In this document: positions 1 to 5,078 of the stretch, one piece after another
Layout: every line of letters begins with the position of its first letter
Numbering within the stretch: the stretch's first letter is position 1
Source: an uncultured Hungatella sp.
Lineage (GTDB): Bacteria > Bacillota > Clostridia > Lachnospirales > Lachnospiraceae
Assembly: GCA_910586845.1 (NCBI GenBank)
Contig: CAJUJV010000075.1
Span: forward strand, 14,389-19,634
Direction of reading: 5' to 3'
Length of the DNA stretch: 5,246 bases
Translations under genes and position numbers: made by a program
Notes under the pieces: generated by a model
Told to the model about the DNA's origin: nothing
Databases searched by the model: none
The model's input: the letters and a program-made list of their open reading frames with translations, nothing else

Positions 1-467
1 AGATCGTCATCAGGGGCACGGCGGTGACCATGGGTTATTATAACAACAGGGAAAAGACGGAGGAGGCTTTTGTCCAGAATCCTCTGAATCCCTGTTATCC
101 GGAGATCGTATACCGGACCGGAGATGTGGGAAGATACAATGACCGGGGAGAGCTGGTGTTCGTATCGAGAAAGGATTATCAGATCAAACATATGGGGCAC
201 CGGATCGAACTGGGAGAGATCGAGGTCCACGCAAACAGTATGGACGAGGTGAAGATGTCTGCCTGTATCTATGACATGGAGGCGGCGAAGATCGTTCTCT
301 TTTATATGGGGACGGCAGGGGCCGCCGGGATCATGGGATATCTGAAGGAACGGCTGCCCAGGTATATGCTGCCGAACCGGATCGAACAGATCGACCGGAT
401 GCCATTTACGGCCAACGGCAAGATCGACCGCATCGCTTTAAAAGAACGGATAAAGGAGAGTAAATGA
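1..467 (+). CDS. DltA-like amino-acid adenylation enzyme, C-terminal part (5'-partial)
   Basis: The reading frame is open to the window edge (first full codon at position 3), so only about the last 155 residues of an ANL-superfamily adenylating enzyme are visible. Classic adenylation motifs appear in order: the A6-type stretch GTAVTMGYYNNREKTEEAF, YRTGD (A7), SRKDYQIKHMGHRIELGEIE (A8, containing the hinge Asp), and NGKIDR (A10), whose Lys codon at 420-422 is the expected catalytic lysine. Family knowledge: such enzymes form an aminoacyl-AMP and load the amino acid on a carrier-protein thiol; DltA does this with D-alanine. The next gene, overlapping by four bases, encodes a lone carrier protein, and an MBOAT transferase follows. 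That makes a DltA-type role in envelope acylation much likelier than a peptide synthetase module, because the protein ends right after A10 with no fused carrier domain. The specificity pocket lies upstream, so the substrate cannot be read here. Confidence 0.9.
   Translation, partial: IVIRGTAVTMGYYNNREKTEEAFVQNPLNPCYPEIVYRTGDVGRYNDRGELVFVSRKDYQIKHMGHRIELGEIEVHANSMDEVKMSACIYDMEAAKIVLFYMGTAGAAGIMGYLKERLPRYMLPNRIEQIDRMPFTANGKIDRIALKERIKESK
464..467 (+). promoter_or_regulatory. ATGA stop/start overlap coupling adenylase and carrier protein
   Basis: The carrier-protein ATG (464-466) overlaps the adenylase stop TGA (465-467). A GGAGAG Shine-Dalgarno lies just upstream at 455-460, inside the last adenylase codons. 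This arrangement usually gives coupled translation and balanced amounts of two partner proteins. Confidence 0.7.
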
Positions 468-697
468 TGGACGAGATCATAACCATACTGAAAAATCTGC
501 ACCCGGATGTGGATTTTGAAACCTGCGACACTCTGATCGACGACGGGATCCTGGATTCCTTTGATATCGTATCCGTGATCGCAGAGATCAGCCAGGAGTT
601 TGACATAAAAATCGGTGCAGAGCATATTGTGCCGGAGAATTTTAATTCGGCCGGAGCCCTCTGGGAACTGGTATGCCGCCTGGAGGACGAGGACTAA
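464..697 (+). CDS. dltC: DltC-like stand-alone acyl/aminoacyl carrier protein
   Basis: A 77-residue acidic protein with the size and layout of D-alanyl carrier proteins. The motif DDGILDSFDIVSVIAEI contains the phosphopantetheine-attachment serine (Ser32 in LDSFD), followed by the usual helix-II hydrophobic pattern and an FDIKI stretch. It would be cytoplasmic and carry the activated amino acid as a thioester on the prosthetic group. The start ATG at 464 overlaps the upstream TGA stop as ATGA, implying translational coupling. A second ATG follows directly at 467, and from GGAG at 455-458 the spacing is 5 bases to the first and 8 to the second, so the true start may be either. It lies between the adenylating enzyme and the MBOAT protein, whereas in the best-known dlt operons the carrier gene follows dltB. 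A fatty-acid ACP is unlikely in this context. Confidence 0.88.
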   Translation: MMDEIITILKNLHPDVDFETCDTLIDDGILDSFDIVSVIAEISQEFDIKIGAEHIVPENFNSAGALWELVCRLEDED

Positions 698-718
698 GGC
701 GGAGAGAAGAGGACAGAC

Positions 719-2311
719 ATGTTATTTACATCATACGAATTCCTTGGCTTTCTGCTCCTTCTGTTTTTCCTGTATTACATTATACCGGCCAGACATCAGT
801 GGAAGCTGCTGCTGGCTGCCGGCTATGTGTTCTACGCCGTGTCAGGCTGGAAGAACTGTCTGTTTATCCTGCTGACCACCGGAAGCACTTACATACTGGC
901 GCTGAGAATAGACAGGATCCACAGGGAGCAGGCTGCATATCTGAAAGAACATAAGAAAGAGCTGAGCAAAGAGGAGAAGAAAAGCTACAAGGCCAGGAAC
1001 AGATCCCGTCAGTGGAGGCTTTTGCTGACGGGGCTTTTTATGAATTTCGGGATTCTGGCAGTACTGAAATATACGAATTTTGCCATCGCCAATGTTAACG
1101 CCCTCCTGTCTCTGACGGGGAGTGAGAGACAGATCGGATTTGTAAGCTTTCTTCTTCCTCTGGGTATCTCTTTTTATACCTTTATCACCATGGGATACCT
1201 GATCGATGTATACCGGGGCAAATATCCGGCGGAGACCAATCCCGGAAAGCTGGCGCTGTTCGTGTCCTTCTTTCCCCAGTTGATCCAGGGTCCCATCAAC
1301 CGTTTTGACGAGATGACGGAGACCCTGTTTTCGGAGCATCGGTGGAACTGGCAGGAGATCAGCCTGGGACTTGAGAGGATCCTGTGGGGATTTTTCAAAA
1401 AACTGGTGATCGCAGACAGGATTCTCGTCGGCGTCACCACGATCGTAGGCGATCCGGAGACTTATGACGGGATCTACGTGTTTGTGGGGATGATGTTTTA
1501 CGCCCTTCAGCTGTATGCCGATTTTACAGGAGGGATCGACATTACCGTGGGAATCGCACAGGTCCTGGGAATTCGTGTAAGAGAAAATTTTATCAGACCC
1601 TATTTTTCAAAAAACATTGCGGAGTACTGGAGAAGGTGGCACATCAGTCTGGGGGCCTGGTTTACGGAGTATATCTTTTACCCGGTGTCCGTGTGCCAGC
1701 CCATGCTGAAGTTTTCCCGATTCTGCAAAAAGCATCTGGGAGACCATGTGGGCAGAAGGATGCCTGTGTACATGGCCAGCCTGGCTGTGTGGTTTACCAC
1801 CGGTATCTGGCACGGCGCCAGCTGGAATTTTGTGGTGTGGGGACTTTTAAACGGACTTATCATCATTTTGTCCCAGGAGTGCGAACCTCTCTATGACCGG
1901 TTTCACAGAAAATTCCACGTAAAGGACAGGTTCTGGTACCGCCTGTTCCAGGTGGTCAGGACAGTCCTGCTCATGAGTTCTTTAAGAATGCTGGACTGTT
2001 ACAGAAACGTGCCTCTCACGTTCCGGATGTTCGGGGACATGCTGATCCATTCCCGTCTGTCCCAGCTTTTTGACGGGCGTCTCATGAGCGTGGGACTTAC
2101 CGTAAGCGATTATGGGGTTCTGGCGGCCGGGACCGTGATCCTGACGGCAGTAAGCCTGGCGGGAAGGAAAGGCAGTGTCAGGCAGCAGCTGGCGGCCGGA
2201 CCGGCCGTTGTGCGCTGTGTCCTTATTTACGGACTGTTTCTGTGCACCCTTATTATAGGCGCTTACGGCGTGGGATATGATTCCAGTCAGTTTATCTATA
2301 ATCAGTTTTAG
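719..2311 (+). CDS. MBOAT-family membrane acyltransferase (DltB/AlgI type)
   Basis: A 530-residue polytopic membrane protein. It has hydrophobic segments from residue 8 onward, a highly charged loop at about 63-100, and many further membrane spans. MBOAT hallmarks are visible: PQLIQGPI (186-193), YADFTGGIDI, the RRWHISLGAWF block (His308), and GIWHGASWNF with the near-invariant catalytic His365. It ends in an FIYNQF tail typical of the family. In a dlt-type system this protein takes the aminoacyl group from the carrier on the inner face and delivers it outside. It starts 21 bases after the carrier stop, with AGAGGA at 708-713 as ribosome binding site. At 530 residues it is nearer AlgI-type O-acyltransferases in length than classical DltB (about 400), with extra membrane segments near the C-terminus. 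The neighbouring adenylase and carrier still favour aminoacyl transfer over O-acetylation. The MBOAT assignment is firm; donor and acceptor are inferred. Confidence 0.93.
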   Translation: MLFTSYEFLGFLLLLFFLYYIIPARHQWKLLLAAGYVFYAVSGWKNCLFILLTTGSTYILALRIDRIHREQAAYLKEHKKELSKEEKKSYKARNRSRQWRLLLTGLFMNFGILAVLKYTNFAIANVNALLSLTGSERQIGFVSFLLPLGISFYTFITMGYLIDVYRGKYPAETNPGKLALFVSFFPQLIQGPINRFDEMTETLFSEHRWNWQEISLGLERILWGFFKKLVIADRILVGVTTIVGDPETYDGIYVFVGMMFYALQLYADFTGGIDITVGIAQVLGIRVRENFIRPYFSKNIAEYWRRWHISLGAWFTEYIFYPVSVCQPMLKFSRFCKKHLGDHVGRRMPVYMASLAVWFTTGIWHGASWNFVVWGLLNGLIIILSQECEPLYDRFHRKFHVKDRFWYRLFQVVRTVLLMSSLRMLDCYRNVPLTFRMFGDMLIHSRLSQLFDGRLMSVGLTVSDYGVLAAGTVILTAVSLAGRKGSVRQQLAAGPAVVRCVLIYGLFLCTLIIGAYGVGYDSSQFIYNQF

Positions 2312-2321
2312 GAGAGACACC

Positions 2322-2462
2322 ATGAGGAGAAGAATCATTACAGGAATCTTCCTGATGACGGCGGCAGCGGCAGTCCTGGGATTTCTGACCTGTCTTCTGA
2401 AGCCAAAATATATGGGAGACATTGTGGAGGGGGCTCTGATTGATCTTCATCGGAGACTGTGA
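2322..2462 (+). pseudogene. N-terminal anchor fragment of the broken DltD-like gene
   Basis: A 46-residue reading frame begins at an ATG placed 5 bases after AGGAGAG (2310-2316), which overlaps the MBOAT stop. It encodes a basic N-terminus (MRRR), one hydrophobic segment at about residues 5-25, and then KPKYMGDIVEGALI. This is the usual beginning of a membrane-anchored DltD-like SGNH protein. After ALI the frame reads DLHRRL and stops at 2460-2462, while the SGNH domain continues in the next frame from 2440. The start site and ribosome binding site are those of the intact gene, so this is best read as the 5' end of one gene cut off by a frame-changing deletion. A genuine 46-residue membrane peptide comparable to DltX is possible but less likely, since the sequence past the membrane segment belongs to the downstream family as I recall it. 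Confidence 0.7.
2426..2442 (+). promoter_or_regulatory. Shine-Dalgarno-like GGAGG before a TTG start inside the broken gene
   Basis: GGAGG at 2426-2430 lies 9 bases before TTG 2440-2442, the first codon of the SGNH body frame, inside the coding sequence of the anchor fragment. The sequence also encodes the VEGA residues of the anchor frame, so the match may be accidental. If used, it would give re-initiation near the fragment's stop at 2460 and produce a cytoplasmic, unanchored protein. Confidence 0.3.
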
Positions 2463-3348
2463 AGTCTATGAAAATTTTTCTCCCATAACTCTGTGGCAGG
2501 ACTATGGGATTACAAGCTATATCAGGGGAAGCGCCCAGCAGCTGATCTGGCAGTCCTATTATCTTCTGGAAGAAACCTTAAAGTACGAGACCCCCAGGGT
2601 AGTGGTGTTTAACGTACTGGCCATGAAGTATGATGAGCCTCAGAAAGAGGCATATAACCGGATGACCCTGGACGGGATGAAATGGTCCATGTCCAAGGTG
2701 AGGGATATCCGGGCTTCCATGACGGAGGAAGAACATTTTATCGAGTATGTCATCCCCCTGCTCCGCTACCATTCCAGATGGAGCGAACTGACAGGGGATG
2801 ACTGGAAATATCTGTTTTACAGGGACAAGGTGTCTCATAACGGCTATTATATGCGGGTGGACACGAAACCTGCGGGAAAATTTCCTAAAGACAAAAAGCT
2901 CGGCAACTATCAGTTCGGCCACAGGGCCTATGAGTATCTGGACAAGATCACCGCACTGTGCCGGGACCATGATATCCAGCTGATCCTTATCAAAGCGCCG
3001 TCTGTCTATCCATCCTGGTATGACCAGTGGGACGAACAGATGGAGGAGTACGCCGGGAAGAATCAGATCAGATATATCAATTTTCTTGACCTGCAAAAGG
3101 AGGTGGGACTGGATTTTCAGACAGACACTTACGATGGAGGCCTTCACCTGAACCTGTCGGGGGCGGAGAAGCTGACCCGGTATTTCGGAGAGATCCTGAG
3201 AGACGAATATGGTCTGGAAGGCCACAGGGGGGATTCCCGTCTGGAACAGATCTGGGAGGAAAAGGAAGCCTTTTACAGCCGGATGAAGCAGGAACAGGAA
3301 GAAGATCTGAAGCAGTATGGATATATTAGAAAATTTCATGAGGAGTAA
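2440..3348 (+). CDS. DltD-like SGNH-fold protein body, N-terminally truncated by frameshift/deletion
   Basis: A 302-residue frame whose first possible start is TTG at 2440; the codon directly before it is TGA, so it cannot extend upstream. It opens on the first beta strand of an SGNH hydrolase: IFIGDCEVYENF has the block-I GDS position written as GDC (Cys7). Block-II-like Gly30 follows (YIRGSAQ), then a strand with Asn58 (VVVFNVLAMKY), and near the end DGGLHLNLSGAEKL with Asp232 and His236 as likely acid and base. In DltD-type systems this extracytoplasmic, membrane-anchored protein completes transfer of the acyl group to the polymer. Here the anchor lies in another frame (2322-2462). GGAGG at 2426-2430 sits 9 bases before the TTG and could allow internal initiation, but the product would lack any export signal. 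Non-functional pseudogene is the simplest reading. The charged tail from about residue 260 looks like a coiled coil. Confidence 0.78.
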   Translation: MIFIGDCEVYENFSPITLWQDYGITSYIRGSAQQLIWQSYYLLEETLKYETPRVVVFNVLAMKYDEPQKEAYNRMTLDGMKWSMSKVRDIRASMTEEEHFIEYVIPLLRYHSRWSELTGDDWKYLFYRDKVSHNGYYMRVDTKPAGKFPKDKKLGNYQFGHRAYEYLDKITALCRDHDIQLILIKAPSVYPSWYDQWDEQMEEYAGKNQIRYINFLDLQKEVGLDFQTDTYDGGLHLNLSGAEKLTRYFGEILRDEYGLEGHRGDSRLEQIWEEKEAFYSRMKQEQEEDLKQYGYIRKFHEE

Positions 3349-3353
3349 AAAGT

Positions 3354-4094
3354 ATGAGAAAAGGATACTATCTTTTGGCTGCCCTTCTGGCCGCGGGACT
3401 TCAGATGACGGGCTGTTCCGGCAGCGGTCAGGAGACGGAAGCGGCAAACACCCAGGCGGAGACCTCAGCCGCGGCAGAGGAGACCCGGGGAGAAGAGAAC
3501 GGAAGCAGGGATGAAGAGTCTCAGGCAGAAACACAGACTTCCTCATCTGCGGAGACGAAAGAAGCAGACCAGTCTCAGGCAGATGAGACGGCCGGAAAAG
3601 AGACAACGGAGGAAGAGACTGCCACGGAAGCGGCCACTCCGGAGGAGACCACGGTTTTGGAGACCGAGGCGGAGACCAGGGCAGAAGTGAAGCACAGCGG
3701 TTACCTGTTCCAGAGCGGCGGCGTTACCATCGGAATGAATGAGGATGTGGCGGTGATCCTGGACGGACTGGGGGCCTGGAGCAATTATGCGGAGTCGCCC
3801 AGCTGCGCTTTCAAGGGTCTTGACAAGATCTACAGCTACAGCGGATTCGATCTCTATACCTACCCCATAAAGAATGTGGACTACGTGAACTCCGTATATT
3901 TTACGGATGATTCCGTCTCCACGCCGGAGGGCATCCGCATCGGGTCTTCCGAGGCGGACATGCTGGCGGCATACGGGGATCAGTATACAGAAGAATACGG
4001 AGTATATACTTACACAAAGGAAAAATCCACCCTGTCCTTCATCATTACAGACGGAGTGGTCGATTCTGTAGAGTATGTGGCGATCACAAAATAA
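3354..4094 (+). CDS. Lipoprotein with Thr/Glu-rich tether and duplicated C-terminal module
   Basis: A 246-residue predicted lipoprotein. The signal peptide MRKGYYLLAALLAAGLQMTGC ends in a lipobox (MTG before Cys21). Residues 22 to about 112 form a low-complexity tether rich in Glu, Thr, Ala and Ser, long enough to cross part of the cell wall. Residues 115-246 form a folded region with two related halves: GGVTIGMNEDV...VNSVYFTDD and EGIRIGSSEAD...VDSVEYVAI. This pattern recalls small alpha/beta tandem folds such as BLIP or SmpA, but no catalytic motif is visible and the function is unknown. I recall similar domains in clostridial proteins with the wording SCAFKGLDK (containing Cys151) but cannot name the family. 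The start is set by AGGAG (3341-3345) with an 8-base spacer; the gene begins 5 bases after the preceding stop and 15 bases before the next gene, so it is co-transcribed. Surface localisation fits the envelope context. Confidence 0.87.
   Translation: MRKGYYLLAALLAAGLQMTGCSGSGQETEAANTQAETSAAAEETRGEENGSRDEESQAETQTSSSAETKEADQSQADETAGKETTEEETATEAATPEETTVLETEAETRAEVKHSGYLFQSGGVTIGMNEDVAVILDGLGAWSNYAESPSCAFKGLDKIYSYSGFDLYTYPIKNVDYVNSVYFTDDSVSTPEGIRIGSSEADMLAAYGDQYTEEYGVYTYTKEKSTLSFIITDGVVDSVEYVAITK
3417..3689 (+). repeat. Low-complexity Glu/Thr/Ala tether with internal direct repeat
   Basis: This part of the lipoprotein gene is a purine-rich, GAGAC/GCAGA-rich stretch encoding an acidic spacer (about residues 22-112). 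A 13-base perfect direct repeat, AGTCTCAGGCAGA, occurs at 3517-3529 and 3571-3583. The two copies are 54 bases (18 codons) apart and in the same frame, encoding SQAE and SQAD. Such in-frame repeats can let tether length vary between strains by slippage or recombination. Confidence 0.6.
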
Positions 4095-4109
4095 GGAGGA
4101 CAACAGACG

Positions 4110-4952
4110 ATGAAACGGTGGAAAGCAGCGGCAGCGGCGGTGATCATGGGAATTTCATGCAGCTTTACGGCCATGGCGGAGGAGTTCGGCCCCGGCGTTG
4201 TGGGCAAATGGCAGCAGGATGAGGGAGACACCAGATGGTACTACGTTAATAACGATAATACCAGGGTTGTGTCCCAGTGGAAAGAGATCCGGGATCAGTG
4301 GTACTATTTTGACGACCAGGGGTATATGAAGACCGGCTGGATAGATGTGGATGGAAAGCGTTACTGGGCCGACGATCAGGGAGTCATGGCGGCAGATGTG
4401 ACTCTGGAGATCAGCGGCACATCCTACACCTTCGGGGCGGATGGGGCCTGTGAAAATCCGTGGAAGGCTCCTACGGTCATCCCTTCCGAGGAGGAGAAAT
4501 CAGAGCTCCATCACACGGTGGACTCCATGGCGGACCGGGTTCTGGCCCAGATCACCAACGAGAATATGACCAAGGCCGAGAAAGCCCAGGCCATCTATTC
4601 CTGGGTGCGGGCCAACATGAGATATGTGGATCATTCGGAAAAAGGAGACTGGGTGAAATCCGCTTTTGAGGGCTTCCGGAGAAAATCGGGCGACTGCTAT
4701 ACCTACTATTCCGTATCTCTGGCTCTTTTGAGCAGAGCCGGAATCCCCAGCATCGAGGTGGTCCGCATCGACGGGCATCACTGGTGGAATCTGATCAACT
4801 GCGGAGACGGCTGGTATCATTTTGATACGACGCCCAGAAGCGGAGGAGGAGTATTCTTCATGCTGACGGACCAGCAGATACTGGATTATTCCAACAGCCA
4901 TGTCAGCGGACGCCATTCTGTGGGAACCCATAACTTTGACCGGAGCCTGTAG
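4110..4952 (+). CDS. Secreted transglutaminase-like protein with choline-binding-type wall repeats
   Basis: A 280-residue exported protein. The signal peptide runs to about AMA (21-23), with cleavage before Glu24. Residues 39-114 hold three to four short aromatic repeats (RWYYVNNDN, QWYYFDDQGYMKTGW, KRYWADDQGVM, SYTFGADGA) of the choline-binding / cell-wall-binding type, which attach proteins non-covalently to the envelope. Residues about 135-245 form a transglutaminase-like (papain-fold) domain: GDCYTYYSVSLALLSRAGIP gives nucleophile Cys196, HHWWN gives His224, and WYHFDTTP gives Asp239, so the triad is intact. Family members act as proteases, amidases or crosslinking enzymes; bacterial secreted ones often have unknown substrates. 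AAGGAGGA at 4093-4100 overlaps the preceding stop with a 9-base spacer to the ATG, supporting this start and co-transcription with the lipoprotein gene. Placement after a dlt-like set suggests action at the wall or on its teichoic acids, which is inference. Confidence 0.92.
   Translation: MKRWKAAAAAVIMGISCSFTAMAEEFGPGVVGKWQQDEGDTRWYYVNNDNTRVVSQWKEIRDQWYYFDDQGYMKTGWIDVDGKRYWADDQGVMAADVTLEISGTSYTFGADGACENPWKAPTVIPSEEEKSELHHTVDSMADRVLAQITNENMTKAEKAQAIYSWVRANMRYVDHSEKGDWVKSAFEGFRRKSGDCYTYYSVSLALLSRAGIPSIEVVRIDGHHWWNLINCGDGWYHFDTTPRSGGGVFFMLTDQQILDYSNSHVSGRHSVGTHNFDRSL
4224..4451 (+). repeat. Choline-binding-like tandem repeats within the transglutaminase gene
   Basis: Roughly 20-residue units, each with an aromatic pair, Asp/Asn-rich turn and glycine, are encoded at about 4224-4289, 4290-4349 and 4350-4412, followed by a decayed fourth unit to 4451. 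The second is the best match to the consensus (QWYYFDDQGYMKTGWI). They are divergent at the DNA level, so they are an old protein repeat and not a recent duplication. Confidence 0.7.
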
Positions 4953-4988
4953 CCTCAGACCCCGTAAAGGGCCGGCAATGATTTTTTT
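4940..4988 (+). terminator. Possible weak intrinsic terminator after the cluster
   Basis: After the stop at 4950-4952 there is an imperfect GC-rich fold: CCC 4961-4963 pairs with GGG 4969-4971 around GTAAA, flanked by GCC 4952-4954 with GGC 4974-4976 across an unpaired internal loop. A run of seven T follows at 4982-4988. The stem is short and broken and the T run starts six bases after it, so termination may be inefficient. The T run could instead act as an upstream element of the next promoter. Confidence 0.32.
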
Positions 4989-5007
4989 AAGATTTCCGGA
5001 ATATGCA

Positions 5008-5036
5008 TTGACTTTATCTTCACAAAGTGAGATAAT
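5008..5036 (+). promoter_or_regulatory. Near-consensus sigma-A promoter for the gene at 5079
   Basis: A -35 box TTGACT (5008-5013) and a -10 box GATAAT (5031-5036) are separated by exactly 17 bases; each differs from consensus at one position. Transcription would start near 5043, giving a leader of about 36 bases. An A/T-rich stretch with a T run lies upstream at 4981-4995. The promoter is in a noticeably A/T-richer region than the preceding cluster and marks a separate transcription unit. Confidence 0.82.
5014..5035. promoter_or_regulatory. Inverted repeat in the promoter spacer, candidate operator
   Basis: TTATC (5014-5018) and TCAC (5020-5023) are the inverse complement of GTGA (5027-5030) and GATAA (5031-5035), with an AAA centre and one unmatched T at 5019. 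The core TCACAAAGTGA (5020-5030) is a perfect interrupted palindrome. The repeat fills the spacer and overlaps five bases of the -10 box, where a bound dimeric repressor would block RNA polymerase. No known regulator's consensus was recognised. Confidence 0.45.
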
Positions 5037-5062
5037 GAAAACAAATTTTGATTTTTCATTTG

Positions 5063-5070
5063 AAGGAGGA
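5063..5070 (+). promoter_or_regulatory. Strong ribosome binding site of the gene at 5079
   Basis: AAGGAGGA is a near-complete match to the 16S rRNA anti-Shine-Dalgarno, 8 bases before the ATG at 5079. It fixes the start of the last gene and, with the strong promoter, suggests high expression. Confidence 0.85.
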
Positions 5071-5078
5071 TTTCATTC

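Noticed and set aside
842..1339. Minus-strand open frame inside the MBOAT gene
   Set aside because: It lies wholly inside a gene with clear family motifs and has no recognisable protein features.
2435..2462. Programmed ribosomal frameshift joining the anchor and SGNH body
   Set aside because: There is no slippery heptamer, and a simple frame change would still leave the expected linker between anchor and first beta strand missing. A deletion explains both.
2578..3606. Long minus-strand open frame (342 codons) opposite the SGNH body and tether
   Set aside because: It spans two plus-strand genes in different frames, has Pro/Leu/Arg-rich antisense composition with no domain pattern, and lacks a convincing ribosome binding site. 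It is a shadow of plus-strand codon bias.
3417..3689. Tandem repeat array or CRISPR-like structure in the purine-rich stretch
   Set aside because: There are no regular repeat and spacer units; it is coding low complexity for the Glu/Thr/Ala tether.
4953..5078. Riboswitch or structured leader before the last gene
   Set aside because: The predicted leader after the promoter is only about 36 bases, with at best a weak CAAAT/ATTTG pairing (5042-5061), too short for an aptamer.
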